From Macropodus opercularis (lineage: Eukaryota > Chordata > Actinopteri > Anabantiformes > Osphronemidae), in contig CM061091.1 in NCBI GenBank assembly GCA_030770545.1, positions 2,300,501 to 2,364,500 on the forward strand: a stretch of DNA of 64,000 nucleotides. Reading direction: 5' to 3'. Every line of letters starts with the position of its first letter. The stretch's first letter is position 1. The position numbers and the translations under genes were made by a program. Below are positions 34,701-48,000 of this stretch, in pieces. The notes below the pieces were generated by a model. That model worked only from the letters and a program-made list of their open reading frames with translations. It searched no databases and was not told the origin of the DNA.

Positions 34701-36772
34701 TCAGCCAGTTTCAGCGGATAAAGGAGCAAGTCGCTGTCATTGATGAAACGGTCGGTTTATGCACCGATCGGCATAACGCCATGACACCGGTGAAACGGTG
34801 AGGTCCTCATTTTGCTGCCAAAAACAGCCCAGACCTGTCAAGTCTTGAACGGTACTAGAACCCTGAGGCGTGTTGTGGTATCTGGCAGATGTCAGCAGCA
34901 GATCCTTTAAGTCCTGTAAGTGAGGTGGGGCCTCCACAGATCAGACTGCTTGGTTCTTAATAGAGGTTGGGGATATGCTTATGGGGAAAACAAACCGTTC
35001 AAACGCGGATTTGTTCAATAATTGGTCAAAGTGGATGAACTGTGGTAACAGTAGCTTGTTTAAACACAGTTGCAGGTTACTGGTTAATGGGAAACAGCAC
35101 AAGTTTGCCATTAACTCCTGAGCACATACACAAACACACACATACCTAAACTATGATACCATTACATGCCTTCATTCTGGGCTACGGTTCATCGATCATA
35201 GCGTTTGTGTGTGTGTGTGTCCTACCCTTCCTTGGCAGACAGGTCCAGATGCGTGTGGATGTCTAGGAGGACGCCTTTAAAGAAGCGCAGCCTGTTGCCC
35301 TCTGCGTCCTGGGTGAGGTCGAACACCTGCTCCATGTCCTCCATGTAGCGAGGGTTGCAGCGGTTCAGCTCCTCCAGGGCCTTCGCGTAGCGCTCCTTCG
35401 CCTACCACACACACAGACCTGCTTACAGCCCTGTGCGGCAATACTGTACAGTGTCATCATCATCAGTGATAGTGCGTCTCATTTTCCCGTCTTTCCCGCC
35501 TGCTGGTCCTAAACGTGCATCAGAAATTCCCTGCTTTTTTTGTGTTTGTTTTTAGTTGATCAATTCCCTCTTCTTTGTGCAGAGCAGACAACAGAGACAA
35601 GCCCAATCATGTTTCAGGGCAAAACACGACACACCCCATCCGTGCGTGTAAGACTGTGTTTGTACTGTACTTTCTCAGCCTCCTGGTTGCAGCGCTCCAC
35701 TCGAGCCGTGTATTTGCGGACTTCCTCTTGAGACTTGGACGGGTCAGCCTTGGCGTGCGTTTCCCTGGTGGCCGCGGTCCACTCCTCCTTTCTGGCCTGA
35801 TGGTAGCTCTTCTTACTGTTGTCCACCTTGACAGAGGCAAACACGTCATATGTAATAATTAAGGCTGCGATTTGAGAAACACACCAGTTACTTCTATATC
35901 AGTTTGGTATAGTAAAAAGAACAACAACAACAACAAAAACCCCCTTAACAAAATGTAAGGGTGAACAAACAGGTTGTGGTAGTCGTACCATCGGTTCCTA
36001 GGAATGTCATCAGTGAGCCAACAGTTGTATTACTTCCGTTTCGGTCTTCAGATACCAACGTGCACGTGTCTTCTGTACTGGGTGTAAAACATGCTCCTTA
36101 CTCGTGTCCGTAACTACTCTGGCCCTCACCTCCTTCAGTTTGCGGACCCAGGGTTTCTGGGCTTTGCGGAAGCCGTCTTCTGCATCCTTGGTCTCCCTGA
36201 AGCCTCCCATCATCTGCTTGTGGAAAGCATCCTTCTGCCAGTTGCGCACCTTCTCGCTGTCCTCACCGGCAAGCCGCTCCCGCAGCTCCAGGTGCAGTTC
36301 ACTGAGCCGATCGGCCGCCTGCATGAAGGCATGCCACGCCTTCTCCAGCGTGCCGTACTGAGGCCCTGTGGTACGAGCGTGGAAAGGAGGGACGTTCGCA
36401 GAGCGCGTAGAGATCACGCATGGCCGATTATTATTTTACTGACCTCTCTCCACGACACACCTCCACCTCTTGGCCCAGTCACTCAGCTGCAGAGCATAGG
36501 TCTTTTCTATCTTGGCTCGCTCCTGGAAGCAGCTGACCAGCTCGTTACACAGCCGGTGTCCATCATCTATCCGCTTTACAGTTCTTCTGTAGTGCCCTGG
36601 CTGCAATAACACAGACACAAATACCAATCTGCTGCATGCTGCCAAATACTAGCTCACTCCTGTGAGCGGCTGAAAACTTCATTTGCCCAGTGATTATTCT
36701 AACATAAGTCAGACGCACCTCCCAGAAGCTGTCAGAGCTCCCCGGGTCGCTGAGGTCTCCGTTGGAAGACAT
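31770..36772 (-). CDS. pacsin3: PACSIN3 / syndapin III (F-BAR plus SH3)
   Basis: A membrane-bending adaptor acting in endocytosis, caveola stability and cytoskeletal coupling. Nine coding exons on the minus strand: 36772-36719, 36600-36444, 36365-36130, 35826-35671, 35401-35226, 34562-34442, 32897-32773, 32237-32074 and 31888-31770, giving 435 residues (human 424). The F-BAR domain covers roughly residues 15-300 (motifs RRTVKRIDDGHRLCNELVS, ERAKIEKTYA, GPQYGTLEKAWHAFM, AEDGFRKAQKPW, LRWWRNTHGPGMSMNWPQF). The linker carries YSSDWSDEESPKK; the SH3 domain (about 375-430) has RVRALYDY, EDEQGWCKGQL and GLYPANY. The linker has no NPF motif, unlike PACSIN1 and PACSIN2, and LVSCFQERA plus LRWWRNTHGPG are closest to PACSIN3. 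The start is the first ATG of the exon that ends SDSFWE. Confidence 0.93.
33270..33290. repeat. A21 homopolymer in PACSIN3 intron 7
   Basis: Twenty-one consecutive A on the plus strand, followed by a C/A-rich stretch. It lies in the 1.5-kb intron between exons 34562-34442 and 32897-32773. No element body is recognisable next to it. Confidence 0.8.
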
Positions 36773-39700
36773 TTTGGGGTCAGACCTACAGCACAGAATG
36801 GTGGCGGCTGCACAGAATACTGGGGAGACGAATTAAGAGACGTCACGTATATTGTGGAACATCAACGCACAAGCTTTGCACAAGGGTCTAATCAAGACAC
36901 TGTGTTTAATGAGCTCTGCAGTTTCTGAAAACGTTCCCTCTGGGTTCTCAGCTATTTGCTGGTGTGCTACTGTAAACTGTACAATATATAGAAAAAAAAA
37001 AAAAAAAAAAATAGGATAGTGTGACATTTTCTTCCTCTCGTGCAAATTGACAGAGCACAAATACAAAGAAATAAAGAAAAAAAACTTTTCAAATCAAACT
37101 TGGGGAACCTTCTACTGTACATGTGACACGTACCAGTTTACCACAGTAACATTTTAAAATAGAATATCTCACATCCCAAAGGAATCGGTTTCCTCAAACA
37201 CGACTCCTCACAGTAAATAACTGAATGCAGCTTCCCATCAGTCAACATAGTAAACTGGAGGCTTAGAGCCGCTGATTCCTGTCCATACACTGAATCGCAA
37301 AACCAAACCTGCATGAACGTTTGCAAAAAAACCTCTCAGATACAACCAAGCGTGCGGCTCCTCCAGTTATACTAAACGCAGTACAAGTTCAATATGTTCC
37401 TACAAAACCTGTGCATTTCCACACAGCACATGTAGGTTGCCACATCTCCAGGCACAGAAAACCCAACAAGTCCCACAAGGTAACAGTGGAGGGGAAAGAA
37501 TTCCTGTAACAAACAACGCCCTAACTGCCATAGTCTGAGAATTCAAATATTAATTATGAATGTGACTGTAACTTCTAATAATTTCATTACACTGTGTAGC
37601 ATCCAGCTGCTTCTGTATAAGATTCCGCTGGAAAAAGACTCGACAAGGCTGAGGAGTTGCTACGCACTGTTGCTGGATCCAACACTGCAGCCTAGGGTTC
37701 AGTGCTGTAGCTATAGAGCAAACTGCAAGGAACAGGGAGGGCGTCTAGCCAAAAGCTACGGTGTAGGACTGATGACAGACCAGCCAGAGGGAGGAGCTGC
37801 TTGGTGGACGCTAGGATGAGCCTCAGCTGAAATTGAATATAAGTTTATATACATATATAATATAAGTTTGTTGTACGTTATGTTCAACAAGGCAGAACGA
37901 CTCTACAGATTTCAGAACTGCTGGATCATCGTCTGCACAGATCTAGCAGGTCCGTGAGCGTATGGCAGGTATGCTGCAGAAAAAAAAAAAACAGCAGCGG
38001 CATCCGGCACCAGCGTGCTGCAACACGCAAAGTGCGAGAAGACGGAGTTCGCCGTGGGTCGATAATTACAGGAGGACAGCGGCGTGTGGCCGACGGGCTG
38101 CAGCATCTGGGTGCAGGCCACAAAGTAGGCTGTAGACACGGTAGAAGGGTTAAGTCGGTTCAGGATGACGTGGGAAAGAAGAAACGGGCATTTGAGCTAC
38201 AGAGACAGTTTGATAACAGACAGAACGCTTCTGATTATTCAAGGGCAGGTGGAGCTGGTTTGTCGAGCTCAAAATTCAGTGAACTCAAGAGCATAAGCAG
38301 CTGCAGTGACCACATTAAACTACACACCGTGTGTAGTTTAGTCAGAAATCAGCACCTTAAGCGCTCTTTGTGGTGAGAGCCACACCTTAGCACACAAAGA
38401 CCTCAACACCGGTCATCTGCTGAGCTTTGGATTTAAAGGAACAGTCCAAACAATCGCTGTATCTGGGATACGGCTTTGTAATTTGTTCCACGCTGGAAGA
38501 AAGCAGCAACATTTACCTCAAATAAGTTCCCCTGAAATTAAAGTACTTGGCTCTCATTTGTTCATACAGTTTACCAATAAACATCACATGGTCAGAAATA
38601 CATTCAGTCAAGCACTGCAGTCGTGCTAAACAGCTGAGTGACGGTTTTAGTCAGAGAGAGAGCGACAAATAGACAGAAGGAGATTCTGCTTGTTGGTTTA
38701 CAGAGAAGTGGGTCAGGCCAGTGAGGAGGAGGAGGGAGACCAGCTGAGGGAGGGATGAGCAGGGAAGGACGGATTGAGAGACGTGTCCAGATCTCATAAG
38801 CTCTCTGGAAAACACATTCATTAGTCATTAATCTGATTACAGTGCTGCAACAGTTTCCACGCAGACAGGCTCAGGTCTACATGCTACTACCAAACATGTG
38901 GAACCTACATGAGACTCAGTCTGGACACTTTCCCAACGGGTTCCGGAGCCTGTTCTATGCACAGAAGCGCTGGAAGGCCCCCAGCTGCTGTTCTACTGGA
39001 CCCAACTCAAAGCCGGAGAACCAGCCGTGTGCCGGAGCGCTGCGGGTCGTCACGACGAGAGACACTCGCCGTTTAATAAGCGATAGAGACGATTCCAAAG
39101 AAAACCGCAGTGTTACTTGGTAAACGCCCTGTCACAGTCGAATCTGTCGCCTGAGGAAACGGCAACCGAGCTGCAGAGCAAATGCAGTGTTTTGAAAACA
39201 AGCCATTTTATTAGCGCCGCTGCTAAAACGCCAACTATTAGTAATTCAAGCGGTTCCTCCTGTCAACACGAACGTTTGACAGGTCTCCGAACTACGCGAC
39301 CCCCAGGTGTGAGTTCACCTGATGCAACCAACCAAGGTCATCAGCAGCAGGTTTGGTTGAAGCACAAAACATTTAATCCCAGAACTGGATTTAAGGGGTT
39401 TTAAGATGGGTCCAAACAGCTGAAGTGGTGGAAACAGAAAAATGCAAAACTTAGAGTTCAAGCACGTTAAAAGCAGCATAGTTAGAAAACAGGAACATCC
39501 TATGCATTCACAAAACATGGTTACAGTAACAACAGTGCAGCGTTAGATTGAGAGCCATGAGTCGAAGCAAGACTTACCTTATTAAATTTGAAAAGCTGAG
39601 GACAGACGTCCAAACAGAAGACAGGCTTTGTCTCCACGGGCCTGAGAGACAAAAACAGACAGAGGAAGAGCCCTCAGAAGCTGCTGCAGAGAGCAGAGAT

Positions 39701-41513
39701 GTTAGTCACAGCACCAAGCCGCATGCGCTCAGCTTCCCTCCGGCCGCTCTGCCTGTTATACGGCTCGGCTGCGAGGTGGCACATTCTGGGAGTCGTGGTG
39801 AAATGCCACACATGGAGCCTGCAGCGAGGGGATCGGCGGGACGATAAGAGCAGGTCAGAGCAGGTCACGCTCGAGTTGGGAGGAGAGCGTCAGCTAGTGC
39901 ACGGGCCTCATGAACAAGGACACAAACATTTTCACTATTCAGGAAAGTCGTGTGCAGATTGCCAGTCAAATATTATCAATGCCTCTTAGGTCAACATTCA
40001 CGCTCCGGCTTGCGGTGATCTCGCTCCTGTAACGCCTGAGGCCGCGTCTGACAACAAACCATGTGACGGTTCTCTGGTGGAGCAGAGAACACAAAGCAAA
40101 ACAGCAGATCGCAGAGAGAGGAGGAGCCCGAGAAAGGGGCAACTCGGCCTCGTTCCCACACGTTCATGCCGCTTGCGTCTAACCAGAACCACACCAGCGA
40201 AGCCACGTTGGTCCGGGAAGGCCCACACGTTCCTACTGCAGCGCTGCACAGACGCACACTAACCAGCATGGCACAATCTGCTGCACGTCAGAGGCGAGGC
40301 TGCCAAAGATTAACCCAGAACCCGCTTCACCTGGTGTTCAAAGGCGACTGGATGAAAAGCCAGAGCATATGATTTCTGACTAAACTGCGCCGGGTCAACT
40401 GATGAGGGGCTGTTTTTATTCAACGATAAATAAAGGCCAAACAGAGATGGCTGCACAACAAGGCCTGCTGTCGTGGGACGATGACCCGTCTTCTCATTTC
40501 GAAACGCGCAGCCTGTGCCAACCACAGCAGCGTCGGCCAAGTGGGTGGGAGTTAACGCTCTGCGCTGACATATTTCACGTTTCCATGAAATTCCACTAGC
40601 TTGGCAGGATTTAAAGCCTCTGCCTCCTCCCCCATGGAACCTCCTGTAATACCGCAGCACATCAGGGACTCCCAAAGTCCCCGCCGTGGATTTACATGAG
40701 CCAACAAATACAGTAGGATTCATCTCATCTGATGAAGCAGCAACAACTGTGTTCACTTACAGCCGACCAGGAAAGACTCTGCGAGACTAAAACACAGAGG
40801 AGCAGTAGAAATCCAGTTTCCATTATCACTCTGCAGGCGGGCGAGAGCTCCGAACCAAGTCAACTACCAAAAGATCCATCACATACAACCTGGTTAACAT
40901 AAAACACAGGTTTTGCAACGATATTTTCGTTTAATACACTGTTTTTTTCTTGCATCAGCAAATTAAGACTTGGACTAATCTGCTTGCATGTTGTCAGAAT
41001 ATGAGCTTTTCTTTTCTACTGTACTTACGTAGTCGCTCTGTAAAAAGCCATTTTTAATTTAGTGCAGCATGTGCAAGGAGATTTAAGCCTCAGTGTAAAA
41101 GGTGATGGTTGAACGTGTCAGGAACCACAGAAATGACGTAAACGCCTGGTTAGTCTGGTTGTTTTAAGGTTTTCTGTCCCCCAATGGTCAAAACCATCAG
41201 TTGCTGCATCTTTAGGTTTAGTGGACAGAGAACGCGTCTAAAAAGTGTTTAGCACTTCATTACGTCCTGATAGAGGAGAGTTGGAGGATAACCTGGGGGA
41301 TAACCTGAAGGCCAGCAGGCAGGTTCGGGTTCGGGTTAAGTCACTGCCGACCACGAGCAGACCTGTGAGCCAGAAAAGCCTCCAGACGCAGACGTTGGTC
41401 CATAAACTACCGACCACTTTCACAGCAAAGTTTCAAACAGCTCGAATGAAACGCGAGCCTCGGCAGAGAGTCGGCGTCGAGCCGGTGGTTCGGGGCGTCA
41501 GGTGGACCCTTAC
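36773..41513 (-). other. PACSIN3 5' intron(s), no coding seen
   Basis: About 4.7 kb between the start exon and the CpG-rich promoter. I see no coding exon. A strong minus-strand donor (AAG|GTAAGT, about 39,576) could belong to an alternative untranslated exon, and A20 and other simple runs occur (36,992-37,011). Small open frames on both strands lack support. Confidence 0.4.
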
Positions 41514-41910
41514 CTGCGTCCCCTCCGACCTGGGGGAACTAACCGCAGCGGCCGCGGGCGTCTTCTCCCGTTTTAAGCCTCTACAGACGGTGGCATGTCG
41601 CGAGCCTCGTCCTTAAAGAGCCTCCGCTCGGGCGGCTACGCGAGGAGAGGACGCGGCGTCCGGCTGTGCTCCGGCGTCTCTGCGGCGTCGTGTTCCTAGC
41701 GAGCGGCTGGAAAACAGGTCGAGCAGGCGGATAATAACTGCGCTGCCCGTCGGTTGCCTACCGCCGCCTCCGCGTAATCAGATGCCGCTCGCCACGACAT
41801 CCATTCATCCCATTACACGGGTTAACCCTTCACTGGCTGCCGCGCGGCTCGGTGCTGCCTCCCAGGACCGTCGGAAAAAGCGCCGCTGCCGCCTTTAAAA
41901 CGCAGCCGCT
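41430..41910 (-). promoter_or_regulatory. CpG island with probable PACSIN3 first untranslated exon
   Basis: The stretch is GC- and CpG-rich compared with the AT-rich surroundings. On the minus strand a good donor CAG|GTAAGG ends an exon at 41,514. This fits a noncoding first exon that splices to the start exon near 36.8 kb. The true transcription start is not determined. Confidence 0.45.
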
Positions 41911-42730
41911 AATCACCATTAACACGTGGTTTCATCACCGTTAATATTGTGCTTGTTATAACTTAAACGTCAACAAAATCGTATTAAATATATAAAATGC
42001 ATATAACACTTTAGGAAACTGGAAACAATGTTATATTCAACAAGTTAATTTCATACAAATCACATTAATCTCAAGACAGTATAGAGCAACGCAAATAGAA
42101 CAGGTTTCTAAAAGTTAAAGCTGAATAAATAAACACACACCGTAAACCTCAAAATATATTATTTTCAAGTACAGCAGACACATAAAACGTCAAATCATAA
42201 TGTTTTTTCTGAAAAAGATCCAAAGCAACTAGAATTATATTAAGTTCGCTGGGTGAATGATAAAAACAGAAAAACATTCTCCGTACAAACAGCGCCATCT
42301 TCTGGACAGCTACAGACACATCAACAGGCCAAAGCGAAACAAACACTCCCAGAAATGGGGGCTGTCGGAGCAACTGCTTTTAGTTTCTTTAAAAAAAGAC
42401 AAAGACGCCATATCTGACATAATGTAAGCATTTGTTCAGTAGTATGTCATTTGTGAAATGTCTCCAGGGCTAATAACAACAGCCCCCTATTATTTAATGT
42501 CTGCATTGAAGCATTGATGATTCCGAACAAAAATCAACTGCAAGAAAGTGTAATTAATAGTTTTCATTAATTGCTATAAGATTGGACCAAAAGGAGTTTT
42601 TAGTGAACTCCAAAATGTTACCTGTAGCAGTCTAATAAATACAAGCCCTGACATCAAACTCTTGTAATACTCTGGATGACAGCAAGACTATAGGCACTTA
42701 AACTGGGCTCGGGGTTGCAAACAGATGCTG

Positions 42731-45700
42731 TCACCGCTCTTCTGCCAGCAGCGACCTGAAGTTCTTCAGCTCTCTGACGCTTGTGGAAATCCTGCGGGAC
42801 ATTTGAAGCACAGTTAGATCTGGAGAGTTGAGTTCATTTAGATCTCTGGATTCTATGTGTGATGCAGAGAGACTTTCACCTTCCGAAAGCATTGAACAGG
42901 GAAACAATCTCCTGTCGGCTGAGCTGGAAACTGGGTCGCTGGCCGCTAGACAAGGGCAAAGCTTCAATCTGTCGCTCTGAAAACAAAATCTTCAGGGCTG
43001 TGCCTAATCCTTGAGTCTAACGGCGAGAGAGATGGTCCAAACAAAGAGCAAATCATGATAAGACTCACAACCACAATGCAACACAAATGACATTGCCTGT
43101 AATAATACTAGTGTATCTACCAAAGACTGTATTCATTTAAAAAGCGAACATTGGCGGAGGAGTGAAAACGCTCAGGCCTGTTAACTCGCCTGCAGTTTCC
43201 CCCACAGTCGACATTTGAAGCAGTCCACACAGTCCATGATCCTGGAGATGTTGAGGAAGGCCCGTCTGATATCCTCCTGAAATAGAAAACACTCCCATGT
43301 CACTTGGAGAACAAAATAAGCAAACCAGAAGAATATTAAAGACTACTTTGTGCTTCGTCATCTCCCTCCATGATACGCTGCAGTTAAACACATGTGGCTT
43401 TAACGCAACGGCACATCCATAGATAATCTAAAAGTTAAACTAGTCCTAGTTGTTTGTCCTCCGTCTTGTTTGTTCCACATTGAAGATGAGTCATCATGTG
43501 AAACAAAAATGGGGTAAATAGGATCTTTTCCTGTTGAATAGTTTTAAAGGTGGCTCACCCTCAGTTTGGATGCTTCCTTCTCGTCTCCAGCAAACAGTGA
43601 TGTCTCATCAAAGTGCAAAGGAAAAGATCTAGATCACAAGAAATTCCATACAAATGTTATGTGGTCTCTATGTTATTTCCAGCACTTCCAGAAAAAATGA
43701 AATATGAACCTACCAACTGTTTGTATCACATACTGACCTGGCCAGCTGCAAAATCTGAAGCAGCTGCTCTTTCTGTCTCTGGTCCGCCTCAGGTCTGCCG
43801 GTGTACAGGTGGAAGGACGGCTGCTGGAAGAACGGCAGGACTTTGGCCAGCGCTCGCAGCTCTATCAGGTACAGGAAGTAGAGGTTACGCAGCCGCTTTG
43901 GCCCCTCGCCGGCCGTCAGGTCGGAGTCAAACCGCTGCATGAACTCAGAGACGTTATGACCCCACTTCTTCTGAAACCAGTTATCTGTAGACAGGCACAT
44001 TTGTTTCTTTCAGTTGTCTTTCAGAATCTTTGTCAACGGGACACAAAACAGGAGAACCAGTGAATCACCTTCCAGGAGGTATCTGGCACTCAGGTGTACG
44101 TTAATGCTGGCATGGAGGCCTGAGATGAGGCGGTAGAAGGCTCTCTTCTCCACACACTGGCCTGTAAGAGATGAGCACACCGACAACGTTACGCCGCTGC
44201 CGTTCCTCCCTCCTCTTCTCTAGGGGAAGCATCGGCTCACCTTGCAGCCAGCGGTAGAAGGTCCTTGCTGTAACGAAATCCAACGCTGTTGTCAGACGTG
44301 CAGTGAAGTAAACTCAACGGTGCAAATCGGGCGACTCAGTTTAGCAGCGTAGATCTCTTACCTTCGCCTCCTGAGCTTCTATGGAAGGAGTCAGGATGTA
44401 GTGGTCGCTTGATGCTATACGGCCTGTGAGGACCACGTAGGAAAGTCATTAAAGGATAAGCATGTAAATAGTTCTCTTCAAATAAGGTCATATGGTAACT
44501 GTAGCTGTTTGTTTGTGTTTACTTGAAGCAGTTCTCCTCATAGATGCTGTTCCAGATCTGCCAGGCCTCTGGGCCTTTGTAGCCTGTGAAGCGCTCAGGG
44601 TTCAGCAGGAGGTCGACATACTGGGAATCTGGTGAGTCCTCGTCTGCTGAACAACACTTGAGTCAGCGCTGAGTTATGATTCAACATCATGTTTGAGACG
44701 AGCCAGAGAAAACCAAACGTGAAGGACGGAAACCATCAGGGTGGAAAGTCTAGCACAAACTAGTAGAGACTCTGGCTTATTTCAATTGAACAGTACCGTC
44801 AACCACACAGAAGCGTTCGGCCTCATCATCGTGTTTGCTCCAGTCCAGCAGAGCTTCTCTGGTCTCATCACTGAAAAAGACTAAATATCAGTCTCTGTCC
44901 AAATTCTCCTGAACAACCACAGAGTGTGAGCAGGTCTAAAGTCACGTGCTTATCGTTGTATTGTTTGCTTCAGACAGTCAGAAATATCCGATTTCAGGAT
45001 TCAGAACCATAAAAATGAGGAAGTAAAGCCGAGAAGCCAAACGTCTGATTTTAACAAACCTTTTTATTCATCAGTGAAAAATGATCTTGCAGAGCGCTGA
45101 CGGCAGGCTCACCTTAAAGAGACGTCCACAGCTCCGAGATGCTGCGCTCTGTCACACTCGTCCAGCTGCTCGTTGGCCTCAGCTGAATACTGAAAACAGT
45201 CACTTATTTTAATGCTTTTCAACATACGTGTCAGTAAATTTGTACGTTTTTCTCAAACATTTACTCCCAGTCTTGGCTGCAGTAACAGGTTGCTGTTATA
45301 TTAACTACAGTACACACCAGATCCTGACTCACTCACCTTGTTGTGGGAGGATGATCTGATCCCCTCTGGGACCTCGTTCTGTAAGAAACGTGCATTAGAC
45401 TGCGTGGCGTTAATAAAGGTGACCGTCTCAGCATAGCACGTACGTCAGGAACACTACAACGGCAGAGTGGAAGGAGACTCTGTACAGTATGTGTCTGGAG
45501 AAACGAAGGAAATGGAAACTGACAGGAGAGCAGGGCTTCACGGCACAGTCCTTCAGGCCACAGTGACTGCTGGCTTTCCAAAAAGGACACGGCTTATTCA
45601 GGTTCACCTGCAGAAGAACCGATCAGTTAGATCACAGCTACCTGTGTGTGTGTGTGTGTGTGTTCCATCAGTTGTGTTCTATCTTGCCTTGTAAAACCGG

Positions 45701-46277
45701 AAATAGTCGGACTCCAGGAGAGCTTGAAGTTTCGGAAAGAGCCTGTCATTGTTGAAGCCATCGATGGTCTCTACATCACAAGCACAATCGTCCAGGTTAC
45801 CAGTGACCTTGGAGCAAAACACACAGAGCTGGTTATCTTAGGATTTCTAAAAAAAAGAATTAGTATTATGATGAGTTAGAGGCTGTTGTAGGCTCCTACA
45901 ACAGTTATACTTGATCCCAGGTTATACAGCTGCTTTCTTCTACTAATCCTGAAGCATCTAATGGAACATGGATTTAACAAGTTTCAGATTTCTAGAGATT
46001 CACAACTTTCAACTACTGTATTTTTTAAAGTGTTAGTAATTACTAATATAAATAATCAGCAGCTTGCTGACACACATGTAAATTAACAGGCTGCTGCCTC
46101 AAACATAAGCGTAGCAGGAGCAGAATAGTACGTTATGCTGAATCAAGGAGGTCGCGCCGCGCAGCCGCTCACCTGACAGAAGCACCTGCCGTCCGCGGAC
46201 CCGCGCAGCTGGAGCAGGAGCAGGAGTAGGAGGACCCGCAGCTTCATGACCCGCAGCTTCAGGATCCCCAGCTTCAT
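42731..46277 (-). CDS. ero1a: ERO1-like protein alpha, ER thiol oxidase
   Basis: An FAD-dependent oxidase of the ER lumen that reoxidises protein disulfide isomerase and makes hydrogen peroxide. Fifteen minus-strand exons: 46277-46173, 45807-45688, 45607-45524, 45378-45337, 45189-45113, 44870-44797, 44646-44523, 44423-44362, 44267-44241, 44161-44069, 43984-43738, 43628-43559, 43276-43190, 43016-42880 and 42791-42731, giving 469 residues (human ERO1A 468). After the signal peptide come CFCQ (32, 34) and DDCACD; the shuttle and regulatory cysteines C82, C91, C96 and C101; FAD-binding segments (SGLHASINVHLSARYLL, NLYFLYLIELRALAKVLPFF); and the active-site C391-V-D-C394-F-K-C397. KKWGHN and the 391/394/397 numbering favour ERO1A over ERO1B. 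Introns 2 and 13 use GC donors. Alternative start: Met at 46247, in frame. Confidence 0.93.
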
Positions 46278-46379
46278 GATCGCACTCCGTGTGAAAACTG
46301 CACCGCACTCTGCGCTTATGGCAAAGCTTCACGTCTCACCAGTACAGGAGGTGGGAGGAGGAGGAGGAGGAGGAGACGG

Positions 46380-46470
46380 CGACGACGTGAAGCCTGCTTC
46401 CTCATATTTCCTCATTTCCGATCCGCTACGTGTGTTACGTGACGAGCTGATCACTTTAACCACACGTCAG
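46380..46470 (-). promoter_or_regulatory. Cluster of ACGTG elements upstream of ERO1A
   Basis: Four ACGT cores lie within about 85 bases: plus-strand ACGTG at 46,385, 46,428 and 46,437, and a minus-strand GACGTG at about 46,463-46,468. The cluster is 100-190 bases before the ERO1A start codon. RCGTG is the hypoxia-factor core and TGACGTG-like words are bound by ATF6/XBP1. ERO1A is known to respond to hypoxia and ER stress, so the link is plausible but inferred. Confidence 0.4.
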
Positions 46471-46499
46471 TCTCGGATCGTGGCGGCGTGTTATCACTG

Positions 46500-48000
46500 A
46501 AATACGCTATCTTTTTATTATACATAGAAATAATTTTGTTTAAAAAAGAACAAACAACGAGCGATCACACACGGAATGTTTTCTCTTCCGGTTGCGCAAT
46601 AAAATAGTCCACACTCAGTGGACTATACAAAGCAGTGCTTTGCGTAGACCACAGGTCCAGACTAGAATTGATTAAATACATAAATCTAAATAAATATCAT
46701 AATTTAATACCGGCCATTATTTGTATGCATTGAAAAAGCTGACAGACGTTGTTTACATTAAATGAGTGATTCATTGTATGTTTTATTTATAGCAGAATAT
46801 CGTGATTAATACAATGAAATGTTGAGGCAAACGTATTGAAAACTACGCCTAAAATGTTGTGTTTGTTACACATTTATGTTGACGTTGAACTGTGTTGTAG
46901 TAACAACAATCTACCACACGGTGGAGCTAAATTGGCCATGAATTGCCTCAAAGTGCACTGCATCATTTTCACGCAATTTAAATGACTCCTGTGTCAACAA
47001 TGGCTACGTTATCAGCAAAGAACATGTGAAAACAACGTAGATATCTGTTTTGCAGCTTCTCCATTCGTTGGAAGAAAGTTCTGTGTTTCCCCCCATCACT
47101 CTGTGAGTTGTATGTTGAGTTGTGGTTATTAAAGACAAGCTTGTGACTGTGCTATTGACCTAGAAGTGCTGTCACATCTGATAAACCACAGTTCATAACC
47201 ACTTTGCAGAAACCCAGAAAATACGAGTTACAAGTAAACATCTTTCAGTTTGAATCTCATTCTGCTTTCTTTTAAAAAGTAGCTCACTTTATATGTGTGT
47301 ACCTTCGGCGGCTTTTATTATTATACGATAACGTAAAGCCCCTCTGCGCTGTTTCAGTAAGAGTCAACCAACCAAACGTGTGCGGGTGTTAATCGCGTGT
47401 TTTAAGGCTGATCTACAAGTAACCTAAAGTAAAAGTTATTGTAAATCATAAATACTGTTAAACCTCCAGCGTCGTGCTTTGGGCTTTATTATCTGCGGAA
47501 ACATTTCTTTTTCTTACATCTCTCTCTCTCTCTATTTTGGTGTTTCCTCGCGCTGCCAAGCCCCTGACGTAATGCTCCGCTGTTAATGATTAGCATGTGG
47601 AAACGAGCAGCGCGAGCACCCCCCCACGCGACAAGACGGTCAACGCGCAGGCGGAACTCGAACAGGTCGAGCTTTCAAAATAATAACTTCGCGTTCGTTT
47701 TGGTTCGGTGGAACTGCGGGTATGTACAAAATAAGTCACGTGTGTTGTTGACAAAACCGCACAAAATGGGAAAATAGCAGTAAAATGTCAGCTTGGATTG
47801 GTTCCAACAGCCTGCAACCTTTCACACTAAAAGCAACGGATGTCATTTGTGCATGTGTTTTCTGGGTCTGCCTCTAATTTTGCCTAATTATTATTCAACA
47901 ACAAACTCTATTGCTGTTGTCCGTTTTACGTGTTTGTGTAGGTCAATTACTTCTTGGCACAAACTAAGTCGTTGGCGCCCGTACTGGATCTTATTTTGAA
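46500..48000. other. Intergenic region between divergent ERO1A and SAMD4A
   Basis: About 1.5 kb of AT-rich DNA with no gene recognised. It separates the head-to-head promoters. An ETS-like CTTCCGG occurs at 46,585-46,591 on the ERO1A side; a short CT run lies near 47,520. Confidence 0.5.
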
